From Lunasporangiospora selenospora (Eukaryota > Mortierellomycota > Mortierellomycetes > Mortierellales > Mortierellaceae), in assembly GCA_015680635.1 (NCBI GenBank), contig JAABOA010000197.1, forward strand, positions 1 to 18,932: a DNA stretch of 18,932 nucleotides, written 5' to 3'. How positions within the stretch are numbered: position 1 is the stretch's first letter; each line of letters begins with the position of its first letter. The notes under the pieces are model-generated. The model made no database searches. It was not told the DNA's origin and worked only from the letters and a program-made list of their open reading frames with translations. Below, one piece after another: positions 1-9,085 of this stretch. Made by a program: the position numbers and the translations under genes.

Positions 1-269
1 GTTTTAGCCAGCATCAACAACGGATATGGAGGGGCAGCTTGAAAATAAAACAGCGCAGGAGATTTTTTCTTTCTCGTCCATTCAAACCCAGGCCATCCAG
101 GACAGGAACGCGCGCATAAACATTCACCCCCCTTCCTTCACTTTCTCACCCCCAAGAATCGTAAACTTTACAAGAGAAAAACTTTTTTTATTGGTTTCCT
201 GTTTTCCCTAACAGGTAAATAATATTGAGGGGTCGTCAGGTTGACTTGTTTGGCTGCTCTGCACACTAT
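1..269. other. 3' flank of OXP1, no gene identified
   Basis: This stretch lies downstream of the OXP1 stop codon and runs to the left edge of the window. I see no coding region I can support. An open frame over 26-211 has no recognisable domain and no splice context. An acceptor-like TTTTAG at 2-7 is followed within 40 nt by a possible stop and an AATAAA at 42-47, so the last exon of a plus-strand gene entering from the left is possible but not demonstrable. Confidence 0.5.
187..192 (-). terminator. Probable polyadenylation signal of OXP1
   Basis: AATAAA on the minus strand (TTTATT on the plus strand), about 78 nt past the OXP1 stop codon. This is the usual distance for a 3' UTR signal. It is the only canonical hexamer I noticed in the flank on this strand. 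Confidence 0.5.
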
Positions 270-3200
270 CTAAACACTGGCCTCCTGTAGTGCCTGGTAC
301 TCGTTGACACTCCCTTTGGTAAACGTTTGCCTCAATTGCCCCGCATGACTCTGTGTATCTCTCGTGACCTTATTCTCCGTGGCATCCTCCGAACCCCAAG
401 CGCCTCCTCCAGGGGTCGAGATAACCAGTCGGTCACCAGCCTTGACGTTGGCCGTATTCTTGCCCGATAGGTTCACGGTCCTGTACACCGCATCGATATC
501 CCCCTTGGCGCGCGCCTCTTTCTCTTCGACTGCGCTTGCCACTAACGTTCCATCGCTCTTTCGATGCCATCTCTTCTGCACCCACAAGTTCTTGCCCGAT
601 AATCCTGACCCTCCTCCCGCCATTCCATATGGCTGGAAGACGCGTCGCTCACTAAGGATGGAGACTTCCATCGGCTCGAGGAATTCAATATCTCGAATGA
701 GACCTTCACCTCCTGGATGGAGCCCCTTCCCACCAGATCCCTTGCGGTGTGAAAACTCGCGGAGGATAACAGGGTATCGTCTCTCCAAGATCTCAGGATC
801 TGTGATTCGCGTGTTTGTCATGTGCTAGGTAAGATCCAGTGGTGAAAGCATATGTTAGAGTCAATCACTTTCACATTCAAGAGTCCTCCAGTACACTGTC
901 CATATTTCACAACTTACAGTATGGACACCGCTCTGACCATTCCAGGTAGGACCTGCTCCAGCTCCTCCAGCAATCGTCTCATAGTATCCCCAGCCTTCTA
1001 CCACCTTGGTCTCACCCGTCTCCGAATCCAAAGACTTGCCACCCACTCCAAATGTGAGGTTGTTCATACATCCTTGAGAGGCTCCGCAGGCTTCAAAGGC
1101 CTTCAAGATCACATCCACGAGACGTTGCGACACCAAAACATTTCCACCGACCACTGCTGCAGTCTCGGAAGGCGCCAACATGGATTTCTCAGGGATCCTG
1201 ATATCGACGGGCGTTAGGCAGCCTTGGTTGAGTGGAATATCCATTGCAACCATACAGCGCAGACAGTAAATGATGGCTGAATGAGTTACGGAGGCGGGCG
1301 CATTGCAGTTTCCATATACCTCCTCACTTGTGCCCTCAAAGTCAAACACAGCGGATCCATCTTGAGCATTGATCCTGATTCGAAGACTGATACGACTGCC
1401 ATCATCCATAAAGTCCGTTGCAACAAGATCCTGGCCATGGGAGCGTTTCAGGGCTCCCTTGAGCAAGTCTCGAACAGCCATCTCGGCATTTTTGCGAATA
1501 TGCATCATATACGCCTGGACCACATCCAGGCTATATTCGGTAATCAATCCCTTGACAAGAGTAATACCCTTGTGGTTCGCTGCCACTTGAGCCTTCAAGT
1601 CAGAGACGTTGTCTCGGAGACAGCGCGTTCCACTGCAGCCTGGGTACTTGGCTGGCTCATCCACCAAGTGTCGAGTCAACCCCTCAAGGTCAAAATGACC
1701 CTTGGAGACAAGCTTGAATGATCGGATGGCGGCACCTTCCTGGTAGAGCTCCTTTGAGTTGGGTGGCATCGATCCCGGAAGGATACCTCCAATGTCGGCA
1801 TGGTGACCTCTAGAGGCCACAAAGAAAACAATCTTGCCCTCGTTGAAGACTGGGGTGATGATGGTAATATCTGGCAAATGACTTCCTCCTGCGGATGGGT
1901 GGTTTGTCATGATCACATCTCCCTCATCGATGTTGCCCTTGTAATACTTCATTTGGTATTGGACAGCATGCGAAAGCGATCCCAGGTGGACAGGGATATG
2001 GGGCGCGTTTGCAACCAAGCCTCCGTCAGGTCCAAACAGAGCACAAGAGAAATCGAGACGCTCCTTGATATTAGTACTGATGGCCGTCTTTTGCAAGGTC
2101 CGACCCATTTGCTCCGCAATCGACATGAATCGGTTTCCAAACACAGCCAACATAATTGGGTCCATCTCGGTTGTCACCTTTGACTTTTGGCTATCTCCAA
2201 TCGTGATCACAACTGTGTTAGATGTCACGAGAGCAGAGCAGAAGGGATGCACCAGAATGGCAGAGTTGGCATCCATGATAATCGAGGGGCCAGAGATAGT
2301 GGTCCCTGGGGCAAGCTTCTCCAAAAGATAAATCGGTGTCTTGTCATTCCGTCCTTCATCAAAATAGATGCTAGTTACACCCTCAGCCTTGCTCGTGTCC
2401 ACAGGGACTTGCTTGAGAGTTGAAATCTCCTCAACCACAGGCGTCTGAGTCGACTGAGCAGACTTGCCAATGCCTCGAATACGGATATCATCGACAATAA
2501 TATCGCGATCTGGAAGAGAGAATCCAAACTCGTACTTGTAGTTATTCACGAATGCTGTCGCAAAGTCCCAGTCTTCGTCATCCTTGGGTTTGAGTGTCAT
2601 CAATGCACAGTCGGTTCCATTGTATCGAAGGTTCAAGTAGATCTCGTAACCAATGTGTCTTTGATCAAAGCCTTGACGCTCTAGCTCCTGACGACACAAG
2701 GAAACAAGATGCTTGATTCTCTCTTTCAAGGCAGGCAACGACTTTTGAGAAAGCGTTTCTGAGCTAGGCTCTTGAGACTCATAGACAACATCTGCTAGTG
2801 ACAGGCCATATGCCGACAGGACAGAGGCGTACTTGTGGACATAAATGTTTGAGATGCCCAACGCGCGTGCAATGGCGCACGCATGCTGACCTCCAGCACC
2901 ACCGAAAACTGATAGGATATGCTTTGAGGCATCATGTCCCTTGGCTTCCGTCAACGCACGAATGGGACGGCACATGGTCTCATTTGCCACCTTAATGAAG
3001 CTAAATGATCAATCCAAAGAAACAAGTCGACAACTCGTTAGATCAAACAGTGGTCTAAGTGTCGGCGACAAGGTACGAACAATACTCAATGCATGAATAA
3101 CTTACCCATAAGCAACCTCATCAATGCTCATAGAAGTCCACTTGAGACCATGCTCAGCCTTGTCCTTGGTCATGTACTCGTTAATCTCTTTGGTAAGAAT

Positions 3201-5212
3201 CTCAAACTTGCACCGTGCTTCTTCAACATCCAGGCTTTCGTTCTCATTGGGGCCAAAAATCTTGGGAAAGTACTCTGGGTTCAATCGCCCAAGGATTAAG
3301 TTTGCATCTGTCACGGTCAAAGGACCACCCTTGCGATAGCAGGCGGGACCTGGATGAGCAGATGCACTCTCAGGACCCACGACAAAGGTTCCATTCCGGA
3401 AGAACAACATGGAGCCTCCACCCGCAGCGACAGTGTTAATATCCAGCTGTGGTGCCTGGACGGTCACTCCCGCCGTAGTAGTCTCAAAGACATGCTCGTA
3501 TTTGCCGCTGAAGCGCGAAACATCAGTACTGGTGCCTCCCATGTCGAATCCAATCACTGGAATATCAGTCTTAGATTCGTATGCTGTCATTCCATAGCCG
3601 ACAACACCTCCAGCAGGACCAGAGAGAATGGCTCGCAATCCTGAGAACCTGTCCACAGGCACAAGTCCGCCATCACTTTGCATGAATTGGAGATCAACAT
3701 TCTTTGTCAGGTTCTCGTCAAAACCGCTTACGAAACCATCGATATACGTCTTGATGCATGGTGTCAAGTAGGCATCTGCGGTTGCAGAGGTACCGCGAGG
3801 AACCATCTTGATCATAGGCATGATCGAAGATGAAAGTGAGATATGAGTGAATCCAATTTCCTGTGCAATTGCACCAATTGCTTGCTCATGATCGACAAAA
3901 GTATAAGAGTGGAGGAGACAGACAGCAAGACTCTTGAATCCCTGGCTGTACAACTCCTGAAGTTGCTTCTTAATAGCAACCAAATCTGTAGAGAGAAATA
4001 GAATGGCCGGCCATTAGTTCTCTGTCTCGCTATTTCAATCTCAGTTACCACTCACTTTACTTAATGTTCTTTAGGAGAGTGTGACAAACCTGGCTTTTGC
4101 AACACTTGGACGTACTCTCCTGAAATTCCTTTGACAAACGAGGGATCGTTTGGATCAACATCGTCGACAATGCCCAAGGGGCTTGAAGTATATCCGACCA
4201 ATGTCACTCTAGAAAAAATTCCCAGGAAGTGAAAATGCATCACTACTGCATTAGGAACCAATTGAGAGGCGGATTTTTAACAGACACATACATTTATGCA
4301 TATAAATCGAGATTTGATAAGCTCACCGCTCTTCCACCTCCACCACAGCCTGGTAGAGAACATCAGGCTTTGTTATGGAGAGGTCAAAGATCCTTGGTCG
4401 CGACTGGTTACCTATTATGATTTTTTTTGTTTGATTTATATGTCGCATTGACTTACATTATGGACTGCACTCTTGTTCTCGGCCATCGTTGGAAGTTTGC
4501 AATGCATAAAAAAAACAAAAAAGGCAATGGGGGAGAGTGTGCATATCGCACAGACCGAAACCATACCGATTAACAGTAGATCCTAGCTCAGCCAATCCAT
4601 GAGGGTGCACGGGAGCAATCAAAGAAGCGGTTGTTTAGTCAGTGAAGTTTGAAAAAAAGAAAGGCCCCAAGTACATAACAGTCAAAAAAAAAGAAAAAAA
4701 AGAGTACAGGAGCAGAACACTACCTTGAATCCCTTGGTGATTAGTAATGCGCAGCGTTCACCTTTTCTCTCCAAAAGTGCGTTCGTGGCGACTGTCGTTC
4801 CCATCCGAATGGACTCTGGTAGTGGTATCAAACAATGTGAAGTTCAAATGGGTACACCCATTTATAGCAAGGGTTGGAGGGGAGAGGGGTTACACGTTTG
4901 GCCAATGATCAGCATTTTATGTCTTCTACTTGCGAAGGATCAAAAGAAGAGAGTGCTTTCTTACCGAGATTGTCGGTAGCAACTAGTTTGTCTCGCGGGT
5001 GGGACTTGCCCGTCGCGATTTCGAGAACACGACGAATGCCTTCGCGTGGAGCATCGGGGTAGTTGCTGGGATCGACAGAGAGTAGCTTGACGACAATTTC
5101 CTTGCGCCCAGAGGGGAACTCGTCCGACAGGGATCGAGGCAACACAGTCCGTGAAAGTGCCACCACGATCGATACAGACGCGGACACCTTGTCTAGTGTG
5201 ACTAGAAGCCAT
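270..5212 (-). CDS. OXP1: 5-oxoprolinase (ATP-hydrolysing), frame break in exon 1
   Basis: Cytosolic enzyme of the glutathione (gamma-glutamyl) cycle that opens 5-oxoproline to glutamate using ATP. Exons on the minus strand: 5212-4965, 4815-4724, 4582-4567, 4411-4327, 4208-4090, 3985-3106, 3000-918, 824-270 (TAG). Introns are 93-155 nt. If the frame break in exon 1 is bridged, the product is about 1358 residues; yeast and mammalian enzymes are about 1290. Landmarks are IDRGGTFTD near residue 14 (Hydant_A_N), then the hydantoinase A region with [10 protein letters not shown] and [13 protein letters not shown] near 332, then hydantoinase B from about residue 760 ([39 protein letters not shown]). 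The end carries [17 protein letters not shown] and TPGGGAWG, then a divergent tail of about 40 residues. The start codon is the ATG at 5212, just ahead of the conserved nucleotide-binding motif. The frame changes by +1 between 5131 and about 5110. Family assignment is certain; an intact product is not. Confidence 0.93.
4567..4582 (-). other. OXP1: 16-nt microexon of OXP1 (exon 3)
   Basis: The 16 nt encode D-L-L-L-I plus the first base of a glycine codon. They join ...LLITKGFK of exon 2 to ...[11 protein letters not shown] of exon 4, and yeast Oxp1 has DSLLIGDQTRPDIF at the same place. It is flanked by CTAG on the acceptor side and GTATGG on the donor side, inside introns of 141 and 155 nt. 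The phases are 0 before and 1 after, which is exactly what the neighbours need. Skipping it would shift the frame. No other segment in this 312-nt stretch supplies the conserved residues. Confidence 0.88.
5107..5131 (-). other. OXP1: Apparent +1 frame break in OXP1 exon 1
   Basis: From the ATG at 5212 the frame reads through [15 protein letters not shown], ending at 5129. The conserved continuation [20 protein letters not shown] lies in the next frame from about 5109 on. One base (mod 3) must be lost or skipped between them. A GT...AG pair spans only 10 nt here and would restore the frame on paper, but that is far below any spliceosomal intron. Without a correction, translation runs off-frame into intron 1 and stops near residue 83. 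Confidence 0.85.
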
Positions 5213-5944
5213 AACACAATGTGGAGGAAAAGGGGAAGGAGTCTATGAAAAAGTAGAGAGCAGGGCTGCTATGATGACAGGTGAAGCTGGCCAAGATGAG
5301 GAAAGGGTTAATGAGAAAGAGATGAATGCGAGGAATGAGAACTAGTGGGGGGTTGGGGTAATGGTTGGTGGGATACGTCTTCTGGAGCGAGTCACATGGA
5401 AGCTACAGAAGTTTTCCCACAATCCGCGACCCCATTTGGAAGTGATCGCTCGGAGGTCTCATGTTCTAGCATTAAACGGCTCATGCGTACATGAGTCTCC
5501 CTCGCTCTCAATGCGGCGTCTTGGACGGATAACCTTCTCTATAACCAGCTCCCTTCATTTGTCGTTCAATAACAATGACATTCAATGAAATGAACTTCAA
5601 AAAGGTCATTACTCTTGTTCTCGGCTAATACTTGCCGGTTGACTTTGCTTGTGCCTTTGCTTCCCTTTTCGGCGAATTACGCTCGTCTGACAGTAGTAGT
5701 TCTAAGTTAATCCATATTGCTTTGTTTCTTTTTTCTATCCACTAATTGATTAGTCGGAGGACAGCGTTAGACTTTCGTACACATGTACTAGTCGTCCATT
5801 GTAGTATCAGAGGAAGTCGAAGAATAGACTAAGATGGGGGTCAGTACCCACAACGGTGAATATCACAAAGGAATACAATATCTGCTTGTCATAATTTTAT
5901 TTCGGCAGACTTCACCATTGCCATTGGAAACAAGTACTATAACA
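5213..5944. promoter_or_regulatory. Intergenic: OXP1 promoter and 3' flank of the SH3-EH gene
   Basis: These 732 nt hold no supportable gene. On the minus strand the first 150 nt upstream of the OXP1 ATG (about 5221-5360) are strongly pyrimidine-rich, a common feature around fungal transcription starts and also seen in front of XPO1. No convincing TATA box was found. The far end (5896-5944) is the 3' UTR of the SH3-EH gene. A lone box-C-like ATGATGA on the plus strand near 5268 has no partner D box. Confidence 0.5.
5896..5901 (-). terminator. Probable polyadenylation signal of the SH3-EH gene
   Basis: AATAAA on the minus strand, about 44 nt past the TAA stop at 5945-5947. The spacing fits a short 3' UTR. 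Confidence 0.5.
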
Positions 5945-8414
5945 TTACTGCATGACTGACACCCATAGCTCGTCCGAGACTTCCAATGGGATCAAGCCGC
6001 TAGAGAGTCGCTCATCAATTAAGTAAAGTCCCATGCAAAATTGTGCTTTCGTAAGTCGTCCTGTGTTGTCCACATCCACCATGTTCCTAAGTCAAGTTTC
6101 GGTCAAAGCAGAAGATTCACATTTATGAATACCCATGAACTGTTCATCAGGTCATTTTCTTAATGATATATGAAATTGATACACCAGCTTTCGGTCGCTT
6201 TAGTCCCTTTGCTTACCAGATCTGGGCCAGAGTCTTGGAGTCCAGCCGACTCCGGACAAAGATCGCATGTACTTTATGTCCTATTTGTGTTTTATTTATG
6301 GGGGTTTCAAGACAGTAATTAAGTGATCTTATAAGTAACAACGCAGCACGATCGAGAAGTATGGTGAACAACGAATGGTCATTTCTACATCACCGTGGTA
6401 ATATAACCTACCATCAATACGCTCACTCGAACACGATGAGCGGAACAAATCCTCGTATCGCTTTCGAGCCTCGGTCTTGACCCCTTGCGGCTCGGGAGTG
6501 GATGTATTAGAGCCTCGTCCATGTGAATTTGCTCCCCACTGTCGAACCAGACTCGAGTCATAAGCAGAAGATCTAGACCATTTTGGGACTACCGTTGCCG
6601 ATGAAGACGGAGGCTGCCTTACGGAGATCGATCGTTGGACAGTAGGAGTCAATGATGCTGCTGTTCCCAGTAAACTATTCGATGAGGGTGTAGAGGGCGC
6701 AGACGAAAAGGTGTTGGACCGAGAAGGTAGTGGTGGCGGCGTGGATAATGGATCGGTGCTCTTGGAGTGGGTGCCATCCTCCACAATGGTTGTAGGAGTG
6801 ACAATGGTATTGAGAGACTGAGTCGATCCCTGTCGTGCTGGGAGGGCTGGTTTAGGTCGCACCGAATTCAACTTTACCCCAAGAGCTGAGCCCACGGGCT
6901 GAGAATTATTCTCCATGGCTGATCCGTTAATGCCCTTGTGCATCGCTGAGTTTGGGGAAAAGCTTGGCACTGTTGAGTGAGGAGTTGAACCATTTGTGTT
7001 TCCCGAGTTTAATGTTGTCGTGGCTGCTGTATTAGTTCGAGAAGGAAGTGGAAGAGGATGAGCGTTACGAGATATGGCAGGGAGTGGAGATGCTGCCGGC
7101 TCAGGCATGGCCCTCGACGCTGCTGAGGCAAAACGAACAGGACCTGACTCTGATCCAGTTGATGCTGGGCCAGGCGTTCGTGCCGGGAGTGTTGGCGGCG
7201 TCAATGATGCGGAGCCACTAGGTTGAATGACACCTCCTGTGCTAGATGGTAGATTAGGGGATGTTGCACTTTTGGCCCTGGCTGCTCGAGGGCGCGAGAA
7301 CGTAGTTAACTTTGGTACCGGAACCGATGCGTCTGGCACCTGGTATTCGTGCTTCTTAGAACCTGATTCAGTAGAGGTGTCTGCTGCAGGTGGGCTCGCA
7401 GTCAAGTTCCTTGGTGGAAGCATGGGTCGTGCAGTAGAAGACTGTGGAGAGGAGGCTGATGTAGTTGCACTTCTGTGAAGACCGTCTTTGAGTCCAAGTT
7501 TATTGGTAGCCCAAGAAGGCTGTGATTCCGCCGGTGATGGGATAGGTCGCGCGCCCTGGTTGTGAATAGTTGCCAATCTCTCCCGAACCGAGAGAACGGG
7601 GCTTGTCACTGATTCTTGGCCGGTAGATGGAACCCCTGTCCCAATAGTATTACTCCTCTTTGGCAAAGCCGGAGGCGTTGAAGTTTCCTTTGCTCCAGCG
7701 GATAGATTATCAAGTGGGCGTGCAGGGGTTGGGCGTGTAGCAAACCCTGGGAGAGGGACTCTCGCCGATGTAGGGCTACTCTTCAGTCCTCTCTTTGGCT
7801 GGGATGGGGCTTCTTTGGTGCTGTTTATGCTGGAAAGGGGTGAGGATGCGGTGTTTTGTCGTGCAGGGAGTGCGGGCTTTGCGTTATTAGAGGATAGAGG
7901 CTCGACAGCCTTTTCCGCCGCTAGCTCCTTTGATTTTACAGTGGGAGAGGATCTTGTCGGGAGCTTGGGCACTACCGCAGGATCTGGTTCCTGTCATGTT
8001 GGTTAGGCATGTCACTACTCATTCGTACGACCGTTCAATAGTAGACAAGAGAATAAAAGGCTGGCAGCTCACAAGTCCTCACCTTATCATGGAGCAGCTC
8101 GACATAGTTGTCAGGAAACATACCCTCAGCCCCTGTTCTTTCCAGTCTTCCGTGGAGCCATCCTTCCTCGTCGGTCTCTTTCACTAAAAATACGAATGTC
8201 ATGTCATACCCAACGGAAATGCCGAGTATGTTGATTGATGGGCCCATCTGTCAGGGATACTGTGCATTCTAAAAATCCAACCATTTTAAGTCAAATTGTT
8301 TGGAGGCTCATGCATTTTACCATTTAAAAGGATGTCGCCTTCAAGGAAAGTAAGTTCTGATTCCTCGTCGCCATGACAGTCATAGAGTGCCTTCGCCTTG
8401 AGGACCTTCACCAT
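5945..8414 (-). CDS. SH3 / PxLPxR-repeat / EH domain adaptor protein
   Basis: Exons: 8414-8321, 8183-8083, 7990-6412, 6280-6217, 6086-5945 (TAA), giving about 659 residues. Residues 4-64 form an SH3 domain split by intron 1 (ALYDC, ESELTFLEGDILL, EEGWLHGRL, GMFPDNYVELL). Residues 66-570 are low-complexity Ser/Thr/Pro sequence with seven exact PxLPxR motifs near 73, 104, 172, 254, 331, 446 and 484, plus one near-match at 378; these fit class II SH3 ligands (PxxPx[KR]). Residues 574-659 form an EH domain spread over three exons (KRYEDLF, IFVRSRLDSKTLAQIW, DVDNTGRLTKAQF, LIDERLSSGLIP). The pocket tryptophan of QIW is kept, its codon split by the last intron. EH domains bind NPF-type peptides, usually in endocytosis or membrane-contact adaptors; the C-terminal EH recalls yeast Irs4/Tax4, which lack SH3. 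The exact role is unknown. The ATG at 8414 has a good context (AAAACATGG) and starts the SH3 directly. Confidence 0.88.
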
Positions 8415-9085
8415 GTTTTGTGATTGTTGAGATCTGCAATGTTAAGAATAGACTGCAAAAATGGAGATGATGGTCTGGGTTGAGTCGATGGTCGAAATTG
8501 ATTGGAGCCGCGGTTGCACACAAACTACCGCATTTAAATTTATCTTGACACGCAGTCCAAATTTCGTGGCTCAACTTCAGTCAGATATTTTGACGCCTTT
8601 GAGAGAGATGATCCCCTCTCAGTAGAACAAATGTCTTTGGCCCTGTAGAGAATAACATGTGGATGAATAGGTATCTTTTTGATATGCTTCCAAACTAATG
8701 ACTTCCAGTCATAGAATTGGTAAAAAGGTGTCGATGAAGCATCGGCGGAGCATTGGAACATCGACCACCTGAAAGAGGGGTGATCATGGCAAGGTGACCA
8801 ATCAGCAAGTCAAGTTGAAACTCACGTTATGCTGGCAACTGACTTTTGGCCCAAAAATAGGGTATGGTGATGGTCATTAACTGGCATAGGCAAAGAAGAA
8901 GAGGTCATCGAGTGGAGAGGGCTCTGAGAGAAGGATAGTGAGCTCGCGGTAACCACTCCGCCATTTGGAAGAAAGATTTACCAGAGTACACAGCCCGAAT
9001 ATCATCCAGTCGTCCCCTCAATGATTTTGCAACATTGACCACTGCCGAAAGGGGTAGATTTTTTTTATAATAGTCCTGGCCGAAC
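8415..9085. other. Intergenic: METTL16 3' flank and SH3-EH promoter
   Basis: These 671 nt lie between two minus-strand genes. Two minus-strand open stretches (8540-8761 and 8905-9085) show no family resemblance. The second could become an alternative METTL16 C-terminus if a 50-nt intron (9154-9105) were removed. An AG at the end of ATTGCAG, about 20 nt upstream of the SH3-EH start codon, could be a 5' UTR acceptor. I see no RNA gene and no repeat. Confidence 0.45.

Noticed and set aside
26-211. Open frame at the left edge, possibly the last exon of a plus-strand gene
   Set aside because: No domain, no upstream context in the window, and low-complexity sequence toward the end. A shorter frame ending near position 42 is equally possible.
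364-828. 154-codon plus-strand open frame over OXP1 exon 8
   Set aside because: It is antisense to a conserved exon with clear hydantoinase-B motifs, so it is a shadow.
4490-4625. Minus-strand open stretch around the microexon reading [13 protein letters not shown], at first taken as an OXP1 exon
   Set aside because: Its residues do not match the family at this point, whereas the embedded 16-nt segment fits the family and both splice phases exactly.
5119-5128. GT...AG pair of 10 nt in OXP1 exon 1 whose removal restores the frame
   Set aside because: It is far shorter than any known spliceosomal intron and has no branch site. The frame change is better explained by an assembly error or an indel.
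5268-5274. Second box-C-like ATGATGA upstream of OXP1
   Set aside because: No CTGA D box and no pairing flanks within a snoRNA-sized distance.
7227-7478. Plus-strand open frames across the proline-rich exon of the SH3-EH gene
   Set aside because: They are shadows produced by the biased composition of the minus-strand repeat region.
8540-8761. Minus-strand open frame of 73 codons between METTL16 and the SH3-EH gene
   Set aside because: No family resemblance, and no fitting splice sites connect it to either neighbour.
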